This document shows, one piece after another, positions 32,369-41,582 of a stretch of 52,500 nucleotides of DNA. Positions within the stretch are counted from its first letter, which is position 1, and each line of letters begins with the position of its first letter. The DNA is taken from positions 1 to 52,500 of the forward strand of contig JAJCZX010000013.1 of the NCBI GenBank assembly GCA_029262195.1. The letters are read 5' to 3'. Under the pieces are notes generated by a model. The model searched no databases and was not told where the DNA came from. It saw nothing but the letters and a program-made list of their open reading frames with translations. This DNA is from Gemmatimonadota bacterium. Its GTDB lineage: Bacteria; Gemmatimonadota; Gemmatimonadetes; Gemmatimonadales; GWC2-71-9. A program made the position numbers and the translations under genes.

Positions 32369-33162
32369 GCCGACACAATCTCTCCGCCATCAACATTGAT
32401 CACGTTCCCTGTCACCCAGTAGGTACCGGGCAACGACAATGCGACCACGGCTTGCGCTACGTCTTCGGGCCGGGTGAGCCTCTTGTAGGGATTCTTTTTT
32501 CGAGCTTCCTCAAAGAGGATGGCGCTTTCGGGAATCATCCTGGCAGCTGGCGTTTCGGTAACTCCACCCCTGAGAGAATTGACCGTGATCTTGTACGGTG
32601 CCAGCTCAAGAGCCAACTGTCGCGTGTGGGACTCCAGAGCACTTTTGGCTGCTGAAACCGCTCCGTACGACGGGAAAACACGTAACGACCCGGAGGAGGT
32701 CATCGAAAGAATCCTCCCGCCTTCGCCCATCAGACCCATTTCCACCAGATCTTGCGACCAGTAGACCAGGGAATGCGCCATGACATCCAGGGTCATGGTC
32801 ATTTGTTTCTGGCTGAGGGGGTTTTCTCCCATGTAAGGGCGTAATGTTCCAAAAGCTAGCGAATGCAACATGACAACGACGGATCCTCCGTTGTCGGCAA
32901 ATTCCCTGGATAGATCAGCTAGCGTTTCACGACGCTTCTCCTCGTCGGCGGCATTGATATTGAAAAAGATTGATTTTTGTCCAACTTTTTCAATTTCAGC
33001 CCGAATCCGCTCGACCTGTTCCATTCCGGCTTTTCTGTCGAGATGGACTCCAGCGATGTCGTAACCGTTCCTGGCTAATTCCAAGGCGCACGCTTCTCCG
33101 AAGCCGCTCGACGCGCCGAGTATCAAAGCCCATTTGGGCGCATTCGCTTGTGCCTGATCCAA
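32365..33162 (-). CDS. Enoyl-ACP reductase-like SDR (FabL type)
   Basis: 265 residues. The cofactor motif GASSGFG is of the classical SDR form, as in FabL, while the active site YGAVSAAK is Y-x6-K, the spacing of enoyl-ACP reductases rather than the Y-x3-K of ordinary SDRs. LRPYMGENPLSQKQ and VNSLRGGVTETPAARMIP also agree with FabL/FabI. It would perform the last step of fatty acid elongation. The TTG start at 33162 has GGGAGG five bases upstream. Confidence 0.82.
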   Translation of the reverse strand: MDQAQANAPKWALILGASSGFGEACALELARNGYDIAGVHLDRKAGMEQVERIRAEIEKVGQKSIFFNINAADEEKRRETLADLSREFADNGGSVVVMLHSLAFGTLRPYMGENPLSQKQMTMTLDVMAHSLVYWSQDLVEMGLMGEGGRILSMTSSGSLRVFPSYGAVSAAKSALESHTRQLALELAPYKITVNSLRGGVTETPAARMIPESAILFEEARKKNPYKRLTRPEDVAQAVVALSLPGTYWVTGNVINVDGGEIVSA

Positions 33163-33247
33163 AACTTCCTCCCTTTCGTGGACGTAAAACTAGTTGATTG
33201 GTTGCTGGGATGGGAAGTCGGAATAACCATGGGGCGCATATCTGAGC

Positions 33248-33282
33248 GTGATTCGAAACAACGTCGCGACCCTTCGAATCAC
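33248..33282. promoter_or_regulatory. Long inverted repeat between divergent genes
   Basis: GTGATTCGAA (33248-33257) and TTCGAATCAC (33273-33282) are perfect 10-base arms with a 15-base spacer, about 40 bases before the S9 peptidase start and 85 from the reductase start. Probably an operator. Confidence 0.45.
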
Positions 33283-33323
33283 CTCAATCGCCTTATGCCA
33301 CCTTCAGTTAAGTATGTTTGATC

Positions 33324-35162
33324 ATGTCAAAACCACATAGCAGAATCATCCCGCGAAAAGTCCTTTTCGGTAACCCGGACAAGGCCAGCCCCAAACTCTC
33401 ACCCGACGGAAAGTCTTTTTCTTATCTGGCTCCCGCCGGGGGCGTCTTGAACGTCTTCGTCGGCAAGGCAGATGGTTCTGAAATGAAGGCTGTAACCTCT
33501 GACTCGGAAAGCGGCATCCGATCGTATTTCTGGGGGCAAGACAGCAAATCAGTTTTGTATGTGCAGGACAAAGGCGGAGACGAAAACTGGAGACTGTACC
33601 GGGTCACGCTCGAAGACAGCGAAATTCAAGAACTCACCCCCTTCGACAATATTCAGGTGCAGGTAATCGAGTACACCAAAGACCATCCGGGTAAAATGGT
33701 GATCGGTCTGAATAAAGACGACGAGCGAGTCCATGATGCCTACATGCTGGATCTCCAGTCGGGTGACCTCACAATGCTCGAAAAGAACCCCGGTAACGTG
33801 CTGGGTTTCATGTGCGACTCCGACCTTAACGTTATGGGCGCAATTGCGAACCAACCGGATGGATCATTCGAATTCCGAGTCCGCAACAAGCCCGAAGAAG
33901 AGTGGCGCACCCTGGTCTCCTGGGACTCCGAAAACAACCTCACCAGTAGCCCACTTCTTTTTACGCGGGATGGGTGCGTGCTGATGAGAGACTCCAGGGA
34001 TGTGAACGCGTCTCGCTTAATAAAATACGATCTTTCCAATGACGAGTTTGAGGTTGTTTCCTTTGATCCGGACTACGACGTCAGCAACGTAATGGTCCAC
34101 CCGGACACACTCGAACTGGAGATGGTGGGATACACCCGAGCGCGCCTGGAATGGGAAGTTTTGGATCTGGAAGTTGGGAAGGACATGGACAATATCGCAC
34201 GGCTCCACCGGGGTGACTTTGTGGTCTACGACCGCACTGACGATGACCGAACCTGGTTAGCCGGTTTTACTGCCGATTCGGGACCGGCTGCTTACTATCG
34301 GTATGATCGAGATACGTGCGAAGGAAGCCTTCTCTTTCACAATCGCACCGACTTGCTCGACTACGCGCTCTGCGAAATGACACCCATATGTTTCGAAACC
34401 CGCGATGGACTAACCGTGCACGGTTACCTGACCCTCCCCAACGTACCGGAACAGCAAAACTTGCCCCTGGTCCTCAACGTGCACGGCGGTCCCTGGGCTC
34501 GAGATTCCTGGGGTTACGACCCCGAAGCTCAATGGCTGGCAAACCGCGGATACGCTTGCCTGCAAGTCAACTACAGGGGCTCAACAGGATATGGTAAGAA
34601 CTTCCTCAACGCCGGCGACCGAGAGTGGGGAGGTAAGATGCAAAACGACCTGGTCGACGCGGTCCAATGGGTGGTCGAAGAAGGCATCGCCAACCCTCAA
34701 CGCCTGGCGATCTACGGCGGATCATACGGAGGCTACGCAGCTCTGGCGGGCGCCACTTTTACACCGGACCTTTTCCGTTGCGCGGTCGACATAGTGGGAC
34801 CAAGTAATCTCATTTCGTTTATCGAAACGATACCTGCCTACTGGTCCAACTACCTGCAAATGTTGCATGAGCGAGTCGGGAATCCGGAAACAGACGAAGA
34901 ATTCTTGAAATCGAGGTCGCCGTTGTTCCATGTGGATCAAATCAAAATCCCAATGCTAATAGCCCAGGGAGCCAACGATCCCAGGGTTAAGCAGAGTGAA
35001 TCCGAACAGATAGTGGCTGCGATGTCGAAGAACGGCGTAGAGCACCAATACATGTTGTTCCCCGACGAGGGACACGGCTTCGCCAAACCGGAAAACAAGT
35101 TGAAGTTTTACGCAGCGGCGGAACGGTTCCTGGCTGACCATCTCGGCGGCAGGATCGAGTGA
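33324..35162 (+). CDS. S9 family prolyl oligopeptidase-type peptidase
   Basis: 613 residues from the ATG at 33324. The N-terminal 340 residues form a beta-propeller (SPKLSPDGKSFSYLAPAGG, repeated strands), the C-terminal 260 residues an alpha/beta hydrolase. Catalytic Ser is in GGSYGGYAAL, Asp in AQGANDPRV, His in DEGHGFAKPENK. No signal peptide, so cytoplasmic, likely an acylaminoacyl-type peptidase. The stop overlaps the DUF402 gene as GTGA. Confidence 0.94.
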   Translation: MSKPHSRIIPRKVLFGNPDKASPKLSPDGKSFSYLAPAGGVLNVFVGKADGSEMKAVTSDSESGIRSYFWGQDSKSVLYVQDKGGDENWRLYRVTLEDSEIQELTPFDNIQVQVIEYTKDHPGKMVIGLNKDDERVHDAYMLDLQSGDLTMLEKNPGNVLGFMCDSDLNVMGAIANQPDGSFEFRVRNKPEEEWRTLVSWDSENNLTSSPLLFTRDGCVLMRDSRDVNASRLIKYDLSNDEFEVVSFDPDYDVSNVMVHPDTLELEMVGYTRARLEWEVLDLEVGKDMDNIARLHRGDFVVYDRTDDDRTWLAGFTADSGPAAYYRYDRDTCEGSLLFHNRTDLLDYALCEMTPICFETRDGLTVHGYLTLPNVPEQQNLPLVLNVHGGPWARDSWGYDPEAQWLANRGYACLQVNYRGSTGYGKNFLNAGDREWGGKMQNDLVDAVQWVVEEGIANPQRLAIYGGSYGGYAALAGATFTPDLFRCAVDIVGPSNLISFIETIPAYWSNYLQMLHERVGNPETDEEFLKSRSPLFHVDQIKIPMLIAQGANDPRVKQSESEQIVAAMSKNGVEHQYMLFPDEGHGFAKPENKLKFYAAAERFLADHLGGRIE

Positions 35163-35758
35163 AGCCGGAACAGACGGATGGCCTGACAAACGGGGGCAAC
35201 ACCACCCACCCAACTCCTCCCCCCGCACCCCTCCCTCGTTTGATTCATTATGAGTACACAAGACCAGGGAAATCCGTGGCGGTGTACGACCACTGGTTGA
35301 TCCACGACGACTCTGACCTTCAGGTTTTGTTCATGCCCCAATACACGGGTGCCGACATTAGCTTCGGGACAACGAAGGCGATTGAAAACGGCGGCGCGAT
35401 GGTCTGGTATCTCTTTCCAGGCAAGTGGTATGACATCGGCAGTTTTTTTCTGGCCGATGGAACGCAAACCGGATGGTACACAAACTTCTGCACACCCGTG
35501 AAAGCCGATGGAGACAAATGGTTTGCCACCGACCTGTTCCTTGACCACTGGACATCGATAGACGGACACCGCATGTGGTTAGACGAAGACGAGTATGCTG
35601 ACGCCGTTTCAAATCAACTTATTACGACGGCGCAACAGGGTAAGGTTGAAGCCGGGCGACAGGAGGTTGCCCACAGGTTGGAAGGCCCCTGGCCGCCCGA
35701 AGTGGTCAAACCATTCACGCTGAAACGAGTCTTGTGTGTACTTGGCGAAAACAGTTAG
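35159..35758 (+). CDS. DUF402 family protein
   Basis: 199 residues; the GTG start overlaps the peptidase stop. After a Pro/Thr-rich lead, residues about 35-185 have the DUF402 pattern: AMVWYLFPGKWYDIGSFF, GWYTNFCTPVKADG, FATDLFLDHWTSIDG and DEDEYADAV. The conserved acidic residues resemble those of the nucleoside-diphosphate/triphosphate phosphatase group with this domain. Function here is not known. Confidence 0.8.
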   Translation: MKPEQTDGLTNGGNTTHPTPPPAPLPRLIHYEYTRPGKSVAVYDHWLIHDDSDLQVLFMPQYTGADISFGTTKAIENGGAMVWYLFPGKWYDIGSFFLADGTQTGWYTNFCTPVKADGDKWFATDLFLDHWTSIDGHRMWLDEDEYADAVSNQLITTAQQGKVEAGRQEVAHRLEGPWPPEVVKPFTLKRVLCVLGENS

Positions 35759-35762
35759 AGAT

Positions 35763-36134
35763 TCAAAGTTCAGCGTAAAAGAAAAGCCCGTTCTGGTCAC
35801 GATCGAAAAACGCAAACTCCCGCGTTCCCCAGGGTGTCTCCAGCAACTTTGTGTTGCCGTGGAAAACACCAACGCCTTGAAACTCTTCAAAAAGAGCCTC
35901 TACATCCGGCACTACAAAGCGCAATTGCGGTCGTTCCACAGCTGCCCACTCCGACGCATCGTGCCATTGTACATGGATCTCAACATCGTCCCGCTTTAAG
36001 CCCGCGTAGTGGGGCGTGTCCGCTGAGTCCTGAAACAGCAACGTGAAGCCGAGCAGCTCGACATAATACTTGATTGCTGCCGCAACATCCTGAGATGGTA
36101 AGACCGGGTTCACAGCTTTTAGTTTTGCCAACAC
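35763..36134 (-). CDS. VOC superfamily protein (glyoxalase/bleomycin-resistance fold)
   Basis: About 123 residues. Pattern: NPVLPSQDVAAAIKYYVELL, GLKRDDVEIHVQW with a His-Glu-type metal region, LRFVVPDVEALFEEFQ and WGTREFAFFDRDQNGLFF. Fits the bleomycin-resistance-like branch. Start is TTG 36137 or GTG 36134 behind GGAGG; the GTG at 36149 lies too near the ribosome site. Convergent with the DUF402 gene, with a four-base gap. Confidence 0.82.
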   Translation of the reverse strand: MLAKLKAVNPVLPSQDVAAAIKYYVELLGFTLLFQDSADTPHYAGLKRDDVEIHVQWHDASEWAAVERPQLRFVVPDVEALFEEFQGVGVFHGNTKLLETPWGTREFAFFDRDQNGLFFYAEL

Positions 36135-36261
36135 CAAATCTGCCTCCACCTCAATTGGTCAGGGAATAAAACGTCTTTGCAAACTACTCGTCGCGTTTTC
36201 CTGATACAACCAGCGTAAGTCAGGTACAACTACGTCGCCTTAGGCAACGTATCGTGGCTCC

Positions 36262-39200
36262 ATGCTACGACTCAAGACGCTCGAAAACCTCGGTCATGTT
36301 GCCGATCTATTCCACTCTCTGGGATACACTCGCCACCTGGAACAGATCTCCGACAAGGTCTGGACCGTGGCGCGATGGAAGGGTTATCGGATAACGGCGG
36401 CTATTGCCAGGGAACCCCGTTCTCAAGCAGTCGCAATGGCTAAAACTATGATGGCACATTCTCGCCGCTCGTTGGCTGTAGTGATTTCCCCGAAAAAGGA
36501 AATGGTGATAGTTGCGCCGAGGATCGGGGTACCGGGAGTAACTCGCGTTCTCACCATCGTGCTGGCGGCTCCGACCACGTTCGAACTCCACAAACTCGAG
36601 CTTCTGCGCCCGGCTGAGGGAATTACAGCACTAGCCCATTCCTTGAGAGTAGCCGAGGTCCTGGACAGCGAACCGGCCGGAGACAGGTTTTTCACCGCCT
36701 TCCGGGTGATCTTCGAGAGAATGGTTGTCAGCCGGCGCGACATACCGGAAACCGAGGCCCACACCCTGGTATTGCTCTCGTTGGTGCGAATGTTGTTTCT
36801 CTACTTCGTTCAAGCCAAAGGGTGGTTGGATGGGCGGTACGACTACATTCACTCTCTTTTTGATCGGTCACTCCAGAGCCGAAAGCACTTTCACAGAGAA
36901 GTCCTTGGGTCGTTGTTTTTCGGGTCGTTAAACGTTCCCTTCGGTGAACGCTCGGACAACGACTTTCCCGAGGTTCCTTATCTCAACGGCGGGCTTTTCG
37001 AAGCCAACCCGGTTGAAAAAAGGTGGCCTGACTTCGAGCTTTCAAACGAGATCTGGCGCGACGCGTTCGACGAGTTGTTTGAAAGGTTTCAATTCTGCGT
37101 GTCAGAGGCCCGCGACATTGACTCCATAGCACCGGACATGTTGGGGCGGGTTTTTGAACGACTGGGTGAAAGGGATAGAGAAGCTACGGGCACCTACTAC
37201 ACCCCGGAAGTCATCGTACAACAAGTTGTAGAATCGACCCTCCAAACGGCACTACAGGACCGGGAAGGGATAGACGCTAGGCGAGCCAGGAAATGCGTGG
37301 CCGGCAAAGCCGAAACTCGCGACAAATCCACCCTGGTCTTCTTCCTGAAGAACCTGAAACTCCTGGATCCAGCCGTAGGCTCGGGTGCTTTTCTACTCGG
37401 TTCGCTCGAGGCGCTCACCAGGATGTGGCAGTCGGTATCGCCCGAGTCGAACCTGCAGGGAATCCAGCGACAGATTATTAAAAACAACCTTTTTGGAGTC
37501 GACCAGAGTCCGATCGCAGTTAAGCTGGCCGAACTGAGGCTCTGGCTAGCGTTGGTTGCACAGGATCCAACCACCGACATCCGCAAGATCGAACCACTGC
37601 CCAACCTCAATGGCGTCATTCGCCAGGGAGACACCTTAATCGACCCGATCGCCCCCTTGCGGGCGGGTTTTCCGAACGCGTCTAACCACAGAGTATCCAC
37701 GGTGCGCGACTCGGTTTTCTCGGCGCGGGGATCTGGATTGGCTGATCGGATGCGCGCGCTCAGAAAGGCCGAGCACGACCTCGCTTCGGAATTGCTACAA
37801 AAGGCAATAGACGCTGCCGAGCAAAAGACCAGTGAGATCGAATCGTTGACGGACGAAAAGGACCTGTTTGGAAAACCGCGAACGCTTCAAGCAAAGGAGC
37901 AACGACAGCTGGAGAAGTACCGCACTTTAAAAAAAGAGATGGTCAGCGAGCTCAACGAGGTGAGAGACGGGCGGATTCCGTTCTTCTCTTTTGAGGTTCA
38001 CGCCCCCGATGTAATGAAGCGTGGTGGATTCGATGTCGTTGTTGGGAACCCTCCCTGGGTGAGAGCCGAAAAGTTATCGCCCGAGTTGCGGGAGACCTTG
38101 AGAGAGCGCTTTACGTGGTGGAGGGGAAGTCGAGATAACGGATACGCGCACCTTCCTGATCTCTCAGTCGCTTTTCTGGAACGAGCTTTTCAACTTACCG
38201 CACCGGATGGTGCGATCGGATTCCTGGTTCCGAGCAAGCTCATTTCCTCCAGATATGGGGAAGTCGCCCGCGCACACATAGTCAGGGAAAGCACGATTAC
38301 CTACCTGCACCGCGTACCGGAGCACCACTCAAACAAGTTCGGTGCCACGACCTATCCGCTGGCAATAATCACGAAAGTGAGGAAGCCGCACGCTCAAAGC
38401 AAAGTGGAGATTGGCTTCACAGACAGCGTAAAGGTCCCGCAGAAAGGCTTCGAAGAAACCGGTCCCTGGTTACTGCAAAGCAACAGGTCGCAGCTAGCAC
38501 TCAGCATCTTAAAAAAAAGGGGGGTCGCACTCAGAGATCTTTCAGCACCCCGGTTGGGTGTAAAAACTGGGGCGAATGAAGTGTTCGTAGGAAAAAAATT
38601 GGAGGAAACAGGAACAACAACGATCATAAGGTTGGGCGACGATACGGTGGAGGTCGAAACCGCCATCGTAAGGAACGCGTTGCGCGGTCGGGATATTCAT
38701 CGTTTCGAAACCCGAAACAACCAGGTCATTCTGTTTCCCTATCATTCGACGGGGAGGGTCCTGGAAAAACTCCCACCACATCTCGCCGCATACCTTGAGC
38801 GTCGACGCACGGCACTCGAAGCGCGTTCCGACTACCGTGATGAACCTTTCTGGTCTCTCTTCAGAACAAGACCATTGCAATCGGCTTACCTGTTGGTCTG
38901 GGCGGATATAGCCAGGGAGCCCCGAGCCGCCGTGGTCAAAACCGGTCCCGCCAGTCCAATCCCGCTGAACTCCTGTTATCTGTGCGGATTCGACAACTCA
39001 ATCAGAGCACACTGCGCAGCGGCCGTTTTCAACTCCGTCTGGGTCGAAGTCCTCGGTCGAACACACGCGGACGAAGCGCGTGGAGGCTACCGACGATTCA
39101 ACGCGCGAATAGCAGGAACGATCCCAATCCCGAAAAACATGGCCAGTGCGCGAAGGTTGGCTGCGCTGAGCATCAGGGCGCATAGAAATGGAAGCTACGA

Positions 39201-39288
39201 CCAGAACGAGATCGACGAGGAGGTTGCGAAGGCTCTCGACATCACCGAAGACACCCGCACCCAACTCCGGTCCTTATCTAACTGCTAA
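36262..39288 (+). CDS. Eco57I-type N6-adenine DNA methyltransferase
   Basis: 1008 residues. The conserved entry RVFERLGERDREATGTYYTP (about 296-315) precedes SAM motif I LLDPAVGSGAFLLGSLEAL (about 367), LFGVDQSPIAVKLAELRLW (about 410) and the catalytic NPPW (about 595). Residues about 700-1008 form a target-recognition/TaqI-like specificity part (IPIPKN near the end). The N-terminal 290 residues show no clear PD-(D/E)xK nuclease. Size and order resemble DISARM DrmMI, BREX PglX and type IIG enzymes. It overlaps the region upstream of the helicase start, so both form one unit. Likely modifies self DNA. Confidence 0.88.
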   Translation: MLRLKTLENLGHVADLFHSLGYTRHLEQISDKVWTVARWKGYRITAAIAREPRSQAVAMAKTMMAHSRRSLAVVISPKKEMVIVAPRIGVPGVTRVLTIVLAAPTTFELHKLELLRPAEGITALAHSLRVAEVLDSEPAGDRFFTAFRVIFERMVVSRRDIPETEAHTLVLLSLVRMLFLYFVQAKGWLDGRYDYIHSLFDRSLQSRKHFHREVLGSLFFGSLNVPFGERSDNDFPEVPYLNGGLFEANPVEKRWPDFELSNEIWRDAFDELFERFQFCVSEARDIDSIAPDMLGRVFERLGERDREATGTYYTPEVIVQQVVESTLQTALQDREGIDARRARKCVAGKAETRDKSTLVFFLKNLKLLDPAVGSGAFLLGSLEALTRMWQSVSPESNLQGIQRQIIKNNLFGVDQSPIAVKLAELRLWLALVAQDPTTDIRKIEPLPNLNGVIRQGDTLIDPIAPLRAGFPNASNHRVSTVRDSVFSARGSGLADRMRALRKAEHDLASELLQKAIDAAEQKTSEIESLTDEKDLFGKPRTLQAKEQRQLEKYRTLKKEMVSELNEVRDGRIPFFSFEVHAPDVMKRGGFDVVVGNPPWVRAEKLSPELRETLRERFTWWRGSRDNGYAHLPDLSVAFLERAFQLTAPDGAIGFLVPSKLISSRYGEVARAHIVRESTITYLHRVPEHHSNKFGATTYPLAIITKVRKPHAQSKVEIGFTDSVKVPQKGFEETGPWLLQSNRSQLALSILKKRGVALRDLSAPRLGVKTGANEVFVGKKLEETGTTTIIRLGDDTVEVETAIVRNALRGRDIHRFETRNNQVILFPYHSTGRVLEKLPPHLAAYLERRRTALEARSDYRDEPFWSLFRTRPLQSAYLLVWADIAREPRAAVVKTGPASPIPLNSCYLCGFDNSIRAHCAAAVFNSVWVEVLGRTHADEARGGYRRFNARIAGTIPIPKNMASARRLAALSIRAHRNGSYDQNEIDEEVAKALDITEDTRTQLRSLSNC

Positions 39289-39316
39289 CGACCTCATCGT
39301 GGTACGGGAGTCGATT

Positions 39317-41467
39317 ATGTTTCCGCTCGACTTCGGTCCGAGGGGTGACGTCTCTGCGATTAAACAACAACTTTGCGGTGGTATGTGGCGTTGTGTCGAT
39401 CGTGCCTGGAATCCTCCCAACTGGCTCTGGCCCCACCAAAAAGTCGCTGCCACACGGCTGATGGGGAGTATCAACCTCTTCGGAGGAGCCATACTCGCCG
39501 ACGCCGTAGGATTAGGAAAAACTTATGTGGCTCTGGCGCTGGCAACTCGCTTCCGAAAGGTCAGCGTTTGCGCTCCCGCTGCTTTGATTGGCCAGTGGCG
39601 GGCAATCGCCGCGCAGCTCGGCGTCTTCATCAATCTGGTTTCTCACGAATCTCTGAGTCGCCTGGGGAGGATAAGGAAAGCGGACCTTGTCATCGTGGAC
39701 GAGGCACACTGGTTTCGAAACCCTTCTACTAAACGGTACGACCGGCTGGCTCGAGACATTTCTGCGACGCGGGTGTTACTGGTAACCGCAACGCCGGTCG
39801 TAAATCGAGCGGCAGATATTGTTCACCTTCTGCGTCTTTTGTTGGCCGACAACGGCCTTGCTGTTTGCGGGCTCCGTAGCATCGAAAACGCCGCTCTGGA
39901 TGAACTTGCAAACGCCGCGTCCAGTTTGATGGTTTCCCGTAGTCATCAGTGTCTGGAAAAAAGCAACTCAATGCCTGGTGCTCAGGACCGCATCTTCCGC
40001 GGGCCATCGTTACGGCCCGACGTCGAGACCACGGTATTGGGATTAATCGATCGACTTCGGTTTCCGAATTTCGGAGACGTTGCAGTACCGCACCTTCTTA
40101 GAAAACACATGTTCAGGAGATTGGCATCTTCGCGATCCGCTCTGTTGGAAACGATAGGCCGGCACCTCAACTATCTGCGACGAGTGATGGAGGGTGGAAT
40201 TGCTCAAACATCTCGTAAGCATATCCGAGCTCTGGTCGACCCTTCGGACGGCAGTCAACTGGACTTCTTATCCGCGTTTTCGGCGTCCATACTACGAGAG
40301 GCAGATAGACAGAGCTTGTTGAGGGAAGAAAAATTACTCCTCACAATCGCAAAATCGATTGGCGAACCGACGGAGGAACCGAAAGCCGAACTCCTAAAAC
40401 AACTTCTCCTAAAACACGACGGGAAAACAGTCGTTTTTACCTCGGCAATCGCGACCGCTCGTTCACTGGCGGCACACCTGGGGTGGTCACAGTTGGCCCT
40501 GGCCACCGGCAGGGGCGCACGAATCTCTTCGGGGCCGATTCCGTTCGATACAGCGCTGGACCTGTTTTCTCCTCAATCCCGCTGTCGCCGGCAACCGCAA
40601 AGGTCAACGATCGTCAACACTTTGATCGCCACTGACGTCGCCAGCGAAGGTTTGAATCTTCAAGACGCCGACATGGTTGTGCACTATGACCTGCCATGGA
40701 ACCCATTGAGGCTGCAGCAACGAACTGGTCGAATTAGGCGCCTGGGTTCGGAACACAAAAAAGTTGGGGTTACGTGGTTTCTTCCGCCTCACAACCTGGA
40801 GGGACGGCTGGGGATGCAATCGCTGATAGAAGCGAAGGCACAAACCCAGGTGGCACTGGGGCTTTCCACGTCAAGCGTCGTGGGTGTGTCCGATTATTTC
40901 AACAGGGGTGCGGATTTACGTGAGGCGCTCTGTACAGCAGGACTCCCGAGATTCGAGAACGCTGGATGGGCAATGGTCAAAGGTCCGCCGTTGGCAGTGT
41001 GCTGTTTGCGCTGGACCTTCTCCAAAGGTTCGATGTTCGAAACACTAGCAATAGAACCCGGCGGAGTATCGACCGAGGCCGAGGCCGTCAATCGCGCGTT
41101 GCTTGATCTGGCACTTAAACCTGCGGCGGATGGCTCTATTCCAGGTTGGCTCACGAATTCAATCAACGAACACATCAGAAAACGGCTTGTCATATCCCGC
41201 GCATCCGCTGAGGATGTTAGCAGGCTTTCTAGGGAAATAACAAAGAAGGGACGAGAAGCGGCGCGCCGAGGCCAGATTGACACGTTAATGCGTTTGGACG
41301 AACTATTGAACAGCCTTCAACACGGAGTCACCGAGGGTGGGAAGCGGGACGCGACCGATGTCCTATTTGAAAACCGATCAAATTTTCCGATCCTTCATGG
41401 GCCCACTCCCCTCCGAGTTACTAGAGTAAACACGGTTTCTCTTTTTTTCGGAGACGGGTCGGCTTGA
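39317..41467 (+). CDS. SNF2-family helicase/translocase partner of the DNA methylase
   Basis: 716 residues from the ATG at 39317, chosen because GGGAG lies six bases upstream; an in-frame ATG at 39188 lies inside the methylase. Motif I is DAVGLGKTY (about residue 61), motif II VDEAHWF (about 127), motif III VTATPVV (about 157). The second lobe holds TDVASEGLNLQDAD, PWNPLRLQQRTGRI and RRLG (motifs V-VI, about 440-475). The C-terminal 200 residues are unassigned and show no nuclease signature. By family it translocates on double-stranded DNA. Resembles DrmD of DISARM, but drmA, drmB and drmC are absent. Confidence 0.88.
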   Translation: MFPLDFGPRGDVSAIKQQLCGGMWRCVDRAWNPPNWLWPHQKVAATRLMGSINLFGGAILADAVGLGKTYVALALATRFRKVSVCAPAALIGQWRAIAAQLGVFINLVSHESLSRLGRIRKADLVIVDEAHWFRNPSTKRYDRLARDISATRVLLVTATPVVNRAADIVHLLRLLLADNGLAVCGLRSIENAALDELANAASSLMVSRSHQCLEKSNSMPGAQDRIFRGPSLRPDVETTVLGLIDRLRFPNFGDVAVPHLLRKHMFRRLASSRSALLETIGRHLNYLRRVMEGGIAQTSRKHIRALVDPSDGSQLDFLSAFSASILREADRQSLLREEKLLLTIAKSIGEPTEEPKAELLKQLLLKHDGKTVVFTSAIATARSLAAHLGWSQLALATGRGARISSGPIPFDTALDLFSPQSRCRRQPQRSTIVNTLIATDVASEGLNLQDADMVVHYDLPWNPLRLQQRTGRIRRLGSEHKKVGVTWFLPPHNLEGRLGMQSLIEAKAQTQVALGLSTSSVVGVSDYFNRGADLREALCTAGLPRFENAGWAMVKGPPLAVCCLRWTFSKGSMFETLAIEPGGVSTEAEAVNRALLDLALKPAADGSIPGWLTNSINEHIRKRLVISRASAEDVSRLSREITKKGREAARRGQIDTLMRLDELLNSLQHGVTEGGKRDATDVLFENRSNFPILHGPTPLRVTRVNTVSLFFGDGSA

Positions 41468-41518
41468 TTGGCTCAATTGTCGATGCCTCGATACGAAGCA
41501 TTGGTGACGGTGCGGTAG

Positions 41519-41542
41519 AAAAAGGGCCGGACCCGAAGGCCC
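41519..41542 (-). terminator. Rho-independent terminator of the lipoprotein gene
   Basis: On the minus strand GGGCC (41538-41542) and GGCCC (41524-41528) enclose TTCGGGTCC and are followed by TTTTT (41519-41523). It lies 40 bases after the lipoprotein stop. Confidence 0.75.
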
Positions 41543-41582
41543 GACCCAATGGAACTACACAGCGCTTGACTGAAACCTTGAA

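Noticed and set aside
36262..41467. A complete DISARM or BREX locus
   Set aside because: Only a methylase and a helicase are present; drmA, drmB, drmC, pglZ, brxA, brxB and brxC are not in the flanking sequence within this window.
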